Shown here: in pieces, positions 37,210-48,218 of the stretch
How positions within the stretch are numbered: the stretch's first letter is position 1
Layout of the letters: each line of letters starts with the position of its first letter
Assembly (NCBI GenBank): GCA_024036415.1
Contig: JAMWET010000668.1
Span: 645,501 to 709,500 of the forward strand
DNA length: 64,000 nucleotides
Direction of reading: 5' to 3'
Origin: Prochilodus magdalenae
Taxonomy: Eukaryota; Chordata; Actinopteri; Characiformes; Prochilodontidae
Translations under genes and position numbers: made by a program
Notes under the pieces: model-generated
What the model was told of the DNA's origin: nothing
Database searches by the model: none
The model's input: the letters and a program-made list of their open reading frames with translations, nothing else

Positions 37210-37257
37210 TGTTTGCCTAAAAAGTGATTTTTTTATAAATCACTTTTTAGGCAAACA
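37210..37257. repeat. perfect inverted repeat, 21-bp arms, 6-base loop
   Basis: Arm 37210-37230 is the exact reverse complement of 37237-37257, with TTTTAT between. A third related word, ATCACTTTTTA at 37197-37207, can instead pair with TAAAAAGTGAT at 37218-37228. Two mutually exclusive hairpins are therefore possible. Candidate explanations are a short MITE-type remnant, a small duplication by template switching, or a structured RNA. Confidence 0.9.
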
Positions 37258-37262
37258 AGTAG

Positions 37263-38699
37263 AATTAACTGATTAAAAATAATCAAAACAAAAACCTATA
37301 TAGCTAGTCAAGTAGGCCCATCAACTGGGTTTATATTTCTTCACAACTGATGCCTAAAATGGAAACTGCATTGCTCTGAGATAACAAAATATGTATATTT
37401 TTATTCTCCTAATTATTAGCAGAATTGTTATAGATGGCTGTAGGCCAAGAAGATAATAGCTATCAAGTGTACAAGTAAGTAGTTCTGCTTGACATTACAT
37501 CCAGCTTAGTTTTTCTGTATGGCTGGGTGTCAATGACATAGACAAGCTAATTTCAATGTGCTGTTTCAGAACACTACTACAGGTTTGTAATGGCTTATAA
37601 TGTTGCAGGCATGTACCATGGCTTTATAATAAATATATAATAAATCTGTGGAACAACCAATGTGCAGTATATGTTTATATATTTAATGTTATTACAATTT
37701 AATACATCATAAAAGATCATAAATGGTGCACCCACTCTGAGAACATAGGGGAACATGCGATATTTTAACTGCAAAGAAAGTATCTCGATGCAGACCTGGA
37801 GATGCAGTTCAAGCTTTCAAGCCTATGGTTAAAAATGAAGTATATTACTTCCAGTCCAGAGTCCAGAGCTTAAAACTCAAAACACCAGGAGGTCAGCTAA
37901 TGGTCAGTGAGGCATTTGCTCACTGCATCACAGCTTGATAAGGGAAGAAAAGTCTGACTGAATTAACATGCAGTTCCCTTGAGGTGACGCAGGTAGGTAA
38001 AAGTAGAGACACCTTTGGAGTTAACTAAAAAGTACATTGAGTAAGAAGGAGACTTTCACGAATGTGTAAATGCTTAATGCATAAGACTCGCAAAGGGTGC
38101 CATGAACAGAATGACCCACGCTATCAAAATATTAATTTCATATCGCTGGAGTTTTAAGAAGGGTAATTTAGTTGGAAGGAAACTGACAACCACAAAATGT
38201 CTCCACACCTCAAATGAATCTGTCATAAATGGAAAGAAAACCTGTTTCGCTCCATCTCTGTTACATGCGTGTAAATATGGACGTGTGAGTGTGCATGTGC
38301 ACGCTGGTGTCCACAGTGTTGATGGGCATCCAAGCAGACGCCAGGTTCCATTGACTGGACACATTCATGCCTCTCCCGTCAAACATCCACCTGCAGAGAT
38401 GCAGAGACAAGACTGTTAGCGCGGAGACAGACACAAAGCAGCTCTCAAGTTCATCTCCCTGTTACCATGCGGCAGCCATTTTAAACAGATGGTGCCCAAA
38501 CAACCTGTCATGTTTACGGCTGCCGCCATAAAAGACAAGAGTCCAACAACACGGTCCTGCAAAGGCCCCCAGGGAGCAGGCAGGTACCCGCAAACAGCTG
38601 CCTGGGGGAGCGGAGGGGTCCCAGCCCCGGCAGCAGCCTTCCCTCGCTGGCCCTCAAAAACTCCTCTACCTATGCGGACATGCTACATTTACTGCAATT
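37263..38699. other. no gene seen
   Basis: AT-rich to about 38260, then balanced to 38700. Frames at 38074-38364 (minus) and 38102-38419 (plus) overlap and look like chance. Confidence 0.4.
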
Positions 38700-38930
38700 A
38701 AACAAGCATGGCATTTGAATATGTGGTGACACCTCGCAACCTGCTCAACGGGACCCGCATATAATCACGTCCCTGCGGAGCCAGGAGAGAAATTGTCCGT
38801 GTCACTATTAATGAAGGAATTTGCATTGTGATCTTAATTAAGGAAGGGGGATAATGAAGCTCACTTCTGAATTAGTTAATCGACAAAAACTTGTACAAAT
38901 GTGTTTGCATGGCCTATAGGTATGGCCCAC
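38700..38930. promoter_or_regulatory. candidate conserved enhancer with octamer core
   Basis: A compact unique block with an octamer-type ATTTGCAT at 38819-38826, a nearby CTATTAATGA core, a CTTAATTAAGG palindromic core around 38833-38843 and GAATTAGTTAATCG. There is no coding frame. It resembles the 24-kb block in motif content. Function is inference. Confidence 0.32.
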
Positions 38931-41094
38931 TGATAATGTATATTCTGCCAGAGGTTGCCAGGGGGTTACGTCAAGTGAAGGCAGCGGGTCACTAAAAAGG
39001 CAAGTGCTGCTGGGCCTTTCTCTTTCTCCTTGGGTAGGTAAGATGGTGGCCTGACCCCTGCGCAGCAGTTTGGGTCTCGCTCTCTGTCCCTCTCTGAGAT
39101 AAATAAAAAAGTCAAATAAAAAGTACCTGGATACACATGTGGTAACCCAGGTGTTCTACTCCGGCACTTTGTCAAGCTCCACTTGTGGTGTATGTGCGCA
39201 AGCTTAAAACAGCTTTCCGGCATTATCCACTTGTAGCCCACCAGTCATGCATCATAGTTGTAATCTACTTCAATCTGTGTGAAGTGTGTGCCTGTGTTTA
39301 TTAGGCGATGCTTGGGTGGAGGCCAGAGTGCAGTGACACACTGAGTGTATGTGTCGGCTGTATAGGGATACTGTAAGCAACCGAAAAAGGCCTCTGCAGC
39401 TCAAGGGTCTCAAGTGGCCAATGAATTATTTATAGGCCCTAAGAGAGCCTGAGTGAGAACAGGGCAAAGAATTACGACACAATGGATTCCAAAGGAGGCC
39501 AACGTGCCAGACAGTCATGTCCAAATGAGCCAAGAGAGTCTCAAAGCCCTGGTACTTGAGAGAAGAAGAGGGAGACAAGTGAGGGAAAAATGGAGTGAAA
39601 AGGGGTGAGAACAGACCACTGGGATTTCCACAAAACATTCCAAATAGTGACAGTATACGCTCAGCAATCGAGCACAAGTAAAATGAAAGATGTTTTTACA
39701 CAGCCATGCATCTCCAGAGTGGCTAAAGGATGCCTATTCAATCTATCTGCTCACAAGGAATGACCTATAAAAACACTTTAGCTGCTGCAGCTAGCATTAA
39801 GAAGAGTGAATAATTAAATCCAAACTGAAATCCCACAAGGTCACCCTACTTTTCCCTAAACCCCTCTGAAGACTTCTTGTACAATTAAGATGAAATTACA
39901 CATGATTCTGATTTCCATGTCACATTTGTTTACAGTCAGTCTCCATGTCTTTAATAACGTGTGACTACAGACATTGTTTAGACAGAGGAGCAGCCTACAA
40001 TGCTTTTCAAGTAAAGAAATTGTAACTTTAAGCTCAAGCAGATAAGCAACAAACACTACTTTGCAAAATCCTCAGCTATGCAAATCGTGAGATCTCATTC
40101 CAAGTCTGGTAATTACAATCCCATGAGAAACAAAACATCAGAAGGTTTTATAGAACTAGCTAGGGACAACCTTAAGACCAGTAGACTGGCAGCAAAAAGT
40201 CAAGTTGGGAGAATCCAGTGTTAAACAAAATGAAGTCATTCAAAATGTCATGATGAGATAGGATGCACTGTAGAGAAGCTTATGACACAGATTTATTTAA
40301 AGTAGTGGTGACAGGAACAAGGTATTACAGTGTCCAAAGCTATAATCATTTTATTTGCTATTTCAGCCACCTTTGAGCATTTATTATTTATTTATTAGCA
40401 TACTATGTCAGACAGATAATAGTAAAAAAGTGGCAAATCCACATTACTTGGACACCTCTGTGTACTCTTGGATTTTCTTGGATTTGTCATCTGTTTGGGA
40501 CCTGAAAAAGGCATCTGACTGGGACTTCTAAACTCTGTGAATTGTGTAGGATTAGGCTTTGCTGTAATGCTTTCTGTGCTGCCCTCAAACCTCCAGTGTA
40601 CTGTTCTCGGGAAAACCAAATTATTACTTTATCTTTAGGTACCATTTCGCTTCCCAATGTCCTGAATGAACCTCTCCGTGATGAACAGACACTAATTGGC
40701 CAAACTATTGTAAACTAAAGTTGTAAGCATCTGGCAGCATATTTGTAACTACCTCAAGTAATGACTTTCTGTGATGTATCTTTAAGAGGTATGCAATGCT
40801 TCGGCTGTCCGGTTCCTACCACCACCACTGTAAATAACACTGTAAACAATTTTCACTTGACTTTTTTTTACTCTACTCCAAAGTTTCTCCGAAATGCAGC
40901 TTTTCACATTAAACCACTTTGAAGTACTTATATCTTAATTATGTAATTATGCAGAAATAATGAAAAGTCTATGAAATGTATTTTAAAGTTTACCTTGTAA
41001 ATGCAGACTTTATTGTTGATTTTATTGCTTTTTGTAGTGCATTTAAGTTTCATTCCTCTTTCATAAATAAGTTCATCATGTGCATTATGCACAT
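38931..41094. other. no gene seen
   Basis: Unique, partly AT-rich sequence. Short frames only, no repeat family recognised. Confidence 0.4.
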
Positions 41095-41345
41095 TTGAGT
41101 GGCGTAAACGTAATGACTTCTCACTTTTTAGCGACTTGGACTTTCATAATGCTTTGTTAAATGCTTTGTCTTATTTTGGGCTAAAGATCGGTGCAATCAG
41201 GTATGGTAGAGATGTCATTGATCATCTGCTGCAAGCCCTTGCACATCGCTTGGAGTTAGACACCCTGACTTACACTCATTACCACCATCCAGGGTTAGCC
41301 GCCGAGTTACTATCAATTACCTGAGCTGTCTTTCGCCAGTGGCAC
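41095..41345. promoter_or_regulatory. candidate cis-regulatory block
   Basis: Mixed-composition unique sequence following an AT-rich stretch. It includes a 62-codon plus frame (41136-41324) without a recognisable domain. The texture resembles a conserved non-coding element, but a short exon cannot be excluded. Confidence 0.22.
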
Positions 41346-42268
41346 AGAGCTTAGCTCCTTCTTCCACTTCTATTAGAGTTGGCCTCTGGGACCTCTGACT
41401 AACGGAGGGATAAATGTCTTAAAACTGCATCTAAGCCCCCTGACATGTGAGGCTGGAGGGAAGAGCAAAAGGGTGGGTGTGTGTGTGTGTGCGCGCAAGA
41501 AATCCTTAATTTTTGGCCATCCCCCAGCATCGCAGCTTGAAGAATTACTTTGTGGAAGATATCATGGTCTGACACCAGCCGCTAGCATTATTTACAGACG
41601 GGGCCTGGTGGCTGGGGGAGCCGTGTTCCACACCAAGCCAGTTGTGTAAATACAAGCCTGAGCTCAGACAAAGAGGAGCTCTGACTTCAAAACAACAGTA
41701 AAACTTGTGAACCTTACGAAACCTTTGGGGACTGTGTCGTTTGAAGTCCTGGCATCTCTGGTTATGGGTGAGTGGAGGATAAATTCTGTTGCAACAAACC
41801 ATCATCAGGCCCATATTATCCCCTGATTGAGACCATGTGTGGGGCGGACCATGGACATCTCTTCCTGTGGGGCAGCTTACGCAGCTGAGACTGGTCAAAA
41901 GCACAGGGTGCATGTGTCCAAACATCATAGCGATGGGACACTGTTCACTGAGGCCAGTGAGTACAAAGAGCCTACAAAGAAGCTTTGAGCTCACTCTTAA
42001 CTGTATGAAGCCCCATAGACACCAAATCTTTGGATGGTGCCATCAGGACAGGAAATTTAAATTCTAAATTAAAATATTAATGACTAGGCAAGTCAGACTA
42101 GCAAAATATATGCCTTGGCTGCGATAAATGACATGTAACAGGAATAAAACCTGAAAAAGGGGATAAGAATAATACTTTTGCTCAGTAGCCTATTGGAAAC
42201 ACACTCACTACTAGAATGCATGACTACCATCAACTAACAAAACTGAAGTACATACAAAGCTTTAGGTA
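41346..42268. other. no gene seen; short GT tract
   Basis: A GT/GC alternating tract at about 41475-41496. The minus frame of 149 codons at 41545-41994 has no domain I recognise and overlaps a plus frame at 41837-42067. I do not call it a gene, but it is the longest non-transposon frame in this part. Confidence 0.35.
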
Positions 42269-42475
42269 CAGTGGGGAAAATAAGTATTTAGTCAGTCACC
42301 AATTGTGCAAGTTGTCCCACTTAAAAAGATGAGAGAGGCCTGTAATTGACATCATAGGTAGACCTCAACTATGAGAGACAAAATGTGGAAAAAAATTGAG
42401 AAAGTCATTTTGTCTGATTTTTAAAGAATTTATTTGCAAATAATGGTGGAAAATAAGTATTTGGTCAATAACAAA
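42269..42475 (+). repeat. Tc1-A left terminal inverted repeat with IR/DR layout
   Basis: 207 bp. An outer transposase-binding-type repeat lies at 42275-42294 and an inner one at 42448-42467. The two are the same 20-base word except for one base (A against G four bases before their ends). Two binding-type repeats in one long TIR is the IR/DR arrangement. Confidence 0.95.
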
Positions 42476-42633
42476 CAAGCAAGATTTCTGGCTGTCACAG
42501 ACCTGTAACTTCTTTTTTAAGAGGCTCCTCTTTCCCCCACTCATTACCTGTATTAATGGCACCTGTTTGAAGTCGTTAACAGTATAAAAGACACCTGCCT
42601 ACAACCTCAAACACTCACACTCCAAACTCCACT

Positions 42634-43656
42634 ATGGTGAAGACGAAAGAGCTGTCGGAGGACACCAGAAACCGAATTGTAGACCTGCACCAGGCTGGGA
42701 AGACTGAATCTGCAATAGGCAAGCAGCTTGATGTGAAGAAATCTACTGTGGGAGCAATAATCAGAAAATGGAAGACCTACAAGACCACTACTAATCTCCC
42801 TCGATCTGGGGCTCCACGCAAGATCTCAGCCCGTGGGGTCAGAATGATCACAAGAACGGTAAGGAAAAATCCCAGAACCACAAGGGGGGATCTAGTGAAT
42901 GACCTGCAGGAAGCTGGGACCAACGTTACAAAGGCTACCATCAGCAACACACTACGACGCCAGGGACTCAGATCTTGCAGTGCCAGACGTGTCCCCCTGC
43001 TTAAGCCAGTCCATATCCAGGCACGTCTGAAGTTTGCTAGAGAGCATTTGGATGTTCCAGAAGAGTATTGGGAGAATGTCATATGGTCAGATGAAACCAA
43101 AGTAGAACTATTTGGTAAAAACACAACTCGTCGTGTTTGGAGGAAAGTGAATGCGGAGTTGCATCCAAAGAACACCATACCAACTGTGAAGCATGGGGGT
43201 GGCAACGTCATGCTTTGGGGCTGTTTCTCTGCATAGGGACCATAACGACTGGTCCGTGTACATGAAAGAATGAATGGGGCCATGTATTGTGAGATTTTGG
43301 GTGCAAACCTCCTTCCATCAGCAAGGGCAATGAAGATGAAACGTGGCTGGGTCTTTCAGCATGACAATGATCCCAAGCACACTGCCAGGGCAACAAAGGA
43401 GTGGCTTCGTAAGAAACATTTCAAAGTCCTGGAGTGGCCTAGCCAGTCTCCCGATCTCAACCCCATCGAAAACCTTTGGAGGGAGTTGAAAGTCCGTGTT
43501 GCCCGCCGACAGCCCCAAAACATCACTGCTCTAGAGGAGATCTGCATGGAGGAATGGGCCAACATACCAGCAACAGTGTGTGCCAACCTTGTGAAGACTT
43601 ACAGAAAACGTTTGACCTCTGTCATTGCCAACAAAGGATATACAACAAAGTATTGA
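42634..43656 (+). pseudogene. Tc1-A transposase, 340 codons, interrupted by two stop codons
   Basis: A Tc1/mariner DDE transposase that would bind the TIRs and move the element by cut-and-paste at TA sites in the nucleus. The first ATG sits 158 bases after the left TIR. In order: paired-like HTH 1 (about residues 5-48), AT-hook-like RSGAPRK (57-63), HTH 2 (about 65-112), then the catalytic domain. WSDET gives Asp153, HDNDPKHT gives Asp244 and NPIENLW gives Glu279, the usual spacing of a fish Tc1 DDE triad. A glycine-rich [10 protein letters not shown] motif lies at 188-197. Codon 201 is TAG (43234-43236) and codon 204 is TAA (43243-43245), both in the same frame, with no frameshift. The product would end at residue 200, without Asp244 and Glu279. 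The 340-codon length equals the family norm. Confidence 0.96.
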
Positions 43657-43664
43657 GATGAACT

Positions 43665-43871
43665 TTTGTTATTGACCAAATACTTATTTTCCACCATAAT
43701 TTGCAAATAAATTCTTTAAAAATCAGACAAAATGACTTTCTCAATTTTTTTCCACATTTTGTCTCTCATAGTTGAGGTCTACCTATGATGTCAATTACAG
43801 GCCTCTCTCATCTTTTTAAGTGGGACAACTTGCACAATTGGTGACTGACTAAATACTTATTTTCCCCACTG
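43665..43871 (-). repeat. Tc1-A right terminal inverted repeat
   Basis: 207 bp, inverse of 42269-42475 with a single difference (GCAAATAATGG on the left against GCAAATTATGG here, read inward). The inner direct-repeat word lies at 43673-43692 and the outer at 43846-43865. It starts nine bases after the transposase stop codon. Confidence 0.95.
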
Positions 43872-45779
43872 TATATACAGAGCATGTTTAAGACTTTATA
43901 AACAATTCAATCAAACAATTCAAATAGATTTAAGGTTCAGGTCCCAGTAGTTATTGCATAAAATGGTTATTACATGAAAAATATCTGTTCATAGTATGGT
44001 GGTGCATAAAAAATATTTTAAGGCAAAATAGTTCTTTAAGAGAACCTTTTCACACGTTTACAACATTTTTTCTTTTCTTTTTTTACTGTGATCACATATC
44101 ACTGCTGTCAAAACCTCATACTTTCAGTTCCTAACCTAATTTTAAAATGTGCATTGCCCTTTACATTGTGTACATACATTACAAGTAAAGTAAGTTCCTT
44201 CTCCTGTAAAATGATTTAAGGTTTTGTTCTGACAGCAGCAGTATATGAAATCTATTAGACATGTAAGTTCACTGGTCATTTTGAACAGCAAATTAATTTT
44301 CACACATGATGTCCTCTGGTTTGGAACACAATCATTAAGTTTGTAAAGTTCTTCACAAAACCCAATTTTGCATCAAAGTACTCTGGATGACTTTGATGCC
44401 GTCTTAATGACTGAATTTTGCAAAAAATCCTGACAAATAGCATAAGGTTCAGAATGTGCCCAAAACATCACAGGTAGCAAAAAAGGACACTCTAAAAAAA
44501 AGGTAAAAAAAAAAACCAACCAAACAAAAAAACATATGTAGTTATTCTAAGCAGTAAATTAAAAAAATAAAAAAAAATTAAAGTGAAGATAAGGTAAACA
44601 TACAACCTCCCTTCAGTGACAAACGTTCTCTGTTATGCAGTTTTATGATACTCTTGGACATCAGCACTAGTGGATTGCACAAGCTGGCTGCCTTCATGCA
44701 ACATGGCATCTGTGAACCATGGCTTTACATTAAAGGTCAGGTCTCGAAGGTCAGTAGACTGGAGCTGCCCTCTAGTCTGCTGCAACAGATCAGAACTCAT
44801 TACTGAATCTGCTGCTTGTCCGAATTAGAAGTCTACACAGGCATTCGTATGGCAATACTGAAGAAAGGTTACAAAGGCAATCCAGGCAAAAGCCTGGCTA
44901 AGTTTAAAGGCCAAAGAGTTTTATGTTTTGAGAAGTTTCATGTCCATCCGGCATTAGGAGTAAAGGGTCTGGAAAATGTGACCCTGAAGAAAGAGGTGAG
45001 GGTCCAGATAGGGCAAGCAGAGAGCACTTGGGGAGTTCAGTCGTGGACGTCATTAGGTGGAGTCCATTGTTTTTGAAAGTGTTGGAAATTGTGTTTGGTG
45101 TTAATAAAGGCAGTGTCAGAGAGTGCAGGGTCACGAAGCTGGCATGATTGGAGGTAGATCAAAGTGCCGGGTGCAGAGAGCTTCTCAGGGGGGATTAGAC
45201 CCCCTCTCTGTTTGCATTTTCCCGCTGTTTTGCTCGCAACCCCGCACCCGCCTCCTTGCCGAGATCAACCTTGGCTTGTTATGACAACAGCAACAACAAA
45301 CAGAATAGCAGAATACAGCTAAATCCACCAGATACCGCTCCACCGTGACTTTGTAATGAACTTTTGTTCAGATGGCAGCCGATGGAAGTCCTATTAGCCA
45401 GGTACCCCGAGCCCCAGCAGAACCCTAGACAGGTGCAGTCCAGCATACTGACAAGCCAATGAAATGGAGGCAGCACAGGATGAGGCATGCTCTGATGCCT
45501 CTCACTTCTCTTTGTTAATGTGAACTGGATGTTTGACAACTCAGGCCTTGGGGGGAAAAATCACACAAAGCAAACACTCACTCACCATCAAAAGTAAAAT
45601 AGGGGGAATGTGAGAATTATCCCATTTATAATTTAAAGACACAAACAAAGTATATGAATATCAGTTGAAATATGATTCTAAATCAGAAATACTGATGGAG
45701 TCTAAGAAATAAGGTTCAGATAGCTATTCATAATAAAGGTAAATGAACTCATATGTTGCTCTCAAAGCATATTTGGTTT
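43872..45779. other. no gene seen; A-rich tract
   Basis: AT-rich with runs of A near 44490-44580. A short GTTCTTTAAGAGAAC palindromic word lies at about 44031-44045. More balanced from 44650 to 45540, where overlapping short frames on both strands (44816-45076 plus, 44904-45134 minus, 45279-45539 minus) show no domain. Confidence 0.4.
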
Positions 45780-46060
45780 AGTGTTCTAATTAATTAAGCA
45801 AGTTTTAATGAGTTTTGTAATGAGGTATAAGGCGTGTAATGCTCCATGTTCACATCTTTGTACGGGGCCCTCAATTGATTAATTCTAAGCCATTTAATTA
45901 GAGGCCATAAGATTTCCCTTAAGGATTTCACTCACAAAAGCTGTTACTGACTAAGTCAAGCTCAAACAAGATTAGAAATACAATTTAATTTAACAATGGT
46001 AACCAGGAGCTTTCTTTCAACCTCTAATCCAGCGTCTGGCCAAATGACAGTGATTTCTCA
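45780..46060. promoter_or_regulatory. candidate cis-regulatory block
   Basis: Unique sequence dense in homeodomain-type AT cores (CTAATTAATTAAGC, TTGATTAATTC, TTTAATTAGAGG) set in mixed-composition DNA. No coding frame. Enhancer function is inference. Confidence 0.28.
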
Positions 46061-46904
46061 AAGACATATTATTTATCTGTTACATAGACAAGATCACTAT
46101 CAGCAAAGACGGATCATGCTGTTACACGACATTTTCCACTGGTACAAAAACAGCTGAATAGAAATTACGAAATCCTGCCCCAGAAGGGGATGTTTTAATA
46201 CCAAACACCGTAAAAACAGTCAATGTGTGATGTAGCTCCAACTCCTTTTACTGCAGCATAGATGTGCTCTGTGGTTGGAGCAGTAAAGTGCCGTGTATCA
46301 TTCCCTCAGACTGACCTTACCAACAGTGTGCGCGACTGGAGAAACGTGGGTGCAGTGCGTCCACAGCTACACACATGCAAGTGTGAACACACTGCACCTG
46401 GTGAAAAGCTGTTGACCCTGTGCTATATTTTCATTGTAATTCATTGCAAATCAGGCCTGTGCACAAACACTGGAGGGTGCAGGGGCTAAAGGGGAACAAA
46501 GGCAACATGAACATATTTTATATCATTATTTAAATTGTTGTCACCCTAATCAAAAGACAGTTCAAACTTCTTTTACACCAAACCAATCATACAAACATTA
46601 ATATATGTCCAGGTACGTGAACCTCAGCTGCCAGCACACTTAGCTGTGGCATTACTTGCTACACATCTGCTGAGCCAGTTGCAATTATTATACACACCAC
46701 CCAGGAGGGCACCAACCCACAGGATCTGTCTGTGTATACCACTGTTAGGAAGCAATTAGTTCATTAGTTCAAAATTCATTACATCATCAAATGATATGAT
46801 AATGCCAATAATACTAATAAGAACCTATTAAAATTGTGTTATAATTTACACTAAATCTGATCTAATGTAAATACTAAAGGTTGAAACATTTGTTAAACTT
46901 GACT
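46061..46904. other. no gene seen
   Basis: Unique sequence, AT-rich towards its end. The frame at 46262-46489 (plus) has no recognised domain. Confidence 0.4.
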
Positions 46905-46952
46905 ACAGACTTGTAAACTTGTCTTGCTAAATTTCCTTCGGGATCAATAAAG
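46905..46952 (+). mobile_element. retroposon 3' tail (LINE or SINE)
   Basis: The words AATTTCCTTCGGGATCAATA and AAAGTATC run directly into the TATC array. This combination is a familiar 3' end of fish retroposons that terminate in a short tandem repeat. The body upstream is too decayed or too truncated to recognise, so I cannot name the family. Confidence 0.5.

Positions 46953-47042
<90 letters not shown>
46953..47042 (+). repeat. TATC tetranucleotide microsatellite
   Basis: About 22 perfect TATC units. A second short block of three units lies at about 47100-47112 after a 58-base spacer, so the array may have been interrupted. The length and purity suggest high polymorphism. Confidence 0.96.
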
Positions 47043-48183
47043 ATGTTCAAGTTGAGGAGAGTAGTTTGAGTACATGTTTGTGTTGAGGTGTCTGTGAGGT
47101 ATCTATCTATCTGTATGTTATTCTTTTCATTCCAAACATACTTTTCTACATGGATTTTGGCTGTAGCCATATGTATTATTGTTGGTTGCAAAGTTCACTG
47201 AAAACCACCATAAAAACAAGCATCCTGTAAACACAGAATAATGCACTGCTACACTTATTCAGGCTAAAAACCTTCAGAATGGTGTTAACAGACACTGACT
47301 GATAAATATGTTTTGCAGTGGAATTTAGATTTCATTTGAACAACTGGATTAGGATATTCATGATATGATTATGGCCGTCATGGTCGTTTAGCTGGTGCAA
47401 TCATTAGGAATGTGTTTATTTGGTGAGAGGCTGTCAACTTGGGACAAAATACTGTTGGGCTCTGGCTGGGCTAGGGCACAGTTTTGCTGGCCGATATATT
47501 TTAGGCCCGAATAAACCTCTAGCAAAGACTTATACTCCAGAACAGATGCTGTAAGCTGATGCCTCTGGTGTCCGATTGGTTTTATATGCCAATCTGCTGT
47601 TCTTCTCCACTGGCATGACTGCACCACCCCTGCCAGGCTGCACTTACTGCCATTAATATTACATGGCTGGCACTCATTGGTAAAACACCATTTACGGGGC
47701 CTGTTGACAGCCGGCAAACGACAACAAGTTGTTCCAGTGCACCACACATACGCACTCACATGCATAAATGCGCATACGTAGCCAGCCTTGCAGGCTTGGC
47801 TTTGGATAGAAAAAAATACGATGGGAAACAGAGAGCGATAGTGAAACAAGCAAGAGAATATGAATGGGAGGAATGTGTCAGGAAACAAGGGATAGAGGTT
47901 GGATGGATGTGTTTGGAGCACAGGGGGCTGATGGAGCCGGGCTATGGGCTAGAGGTTGATACAGACTGGGAGCCCGCCACAGTCACGGCCCCCCATCCTC
48001 CAAACCAACCCACTATTCTCACCACCTGCCGAGCGGCGGAGCCTCAGTGAAACAATGCCCGCATTATCTGCTATCTCTCCCCAGCCTCTCGCCACTGAGT
48101 GACTAAGGGGCCATGTATAGCATGCTCACATCCCATAGCATCAGCCAATTAACACTCTCTCACACACCCAAGCTCTCTCTTTG
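47043..48183. other. no gene seen
   Basis: A minus frame of 177 codons at 47388-47921 overlaps a plus frame at 47760-48050. Neither resembles a known family, and the DNA is unremarkable. It is one of the longest non-transposon frames in the window, so I mention it without calling a gene. Confidence 0.35.
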
Positions 48184-48218
48184 CCTCTCTGTCTCTCTCT
48201 CTCTCACACACACACACA
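48184..48218 (+). repeat. CT/CA compound dinucleotide microsatellite
   Basis: A TCTCTC run passes directly into a CACACA run. Confidence 0.85.

Larger units (their letters stand above)
42269..43871 (+). mobile_element. Tc1-family DNA transposon (Tc1-A), nearly intact and young
   Basis: A complete element of 1603 bp running from CAGTGGGG to CCCCACTG. It is flanked by TA on each side (42267-42268 and 43872-43873), the TA target-site duplication of Tc1/mariner. It has two 207-bp terminal inverted repeats and one transposase frame of 340 codons between them. By eye the TIRs match at 206 of 207 positions, which implies recent insertion or recent homogenisation. The TIRs have the IR/DR layout seen in Sleeping Beauty-type fish elements. 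Only the two stop codons in the transposase make it non-autonomous. Confidence 0.97.

Noticed and set aside
41545..41994. 149-codon minus-strand frame
   Set aside because: No recognisable domain, and an opposing frame overlaps it.
42777..43283. 168-codon minus-strand frame inside Tc1-A
   Set aside because: It is antisense to the transposase frame, which has the catalytic motifs. Antisense frames are common over such genes.
47388..47921. 177-codon minus-strand frame
   Set aside because: No domain, low hydropathy pattern or splice context recognised. It overlaps an opposing frame in unremarkable DNA.
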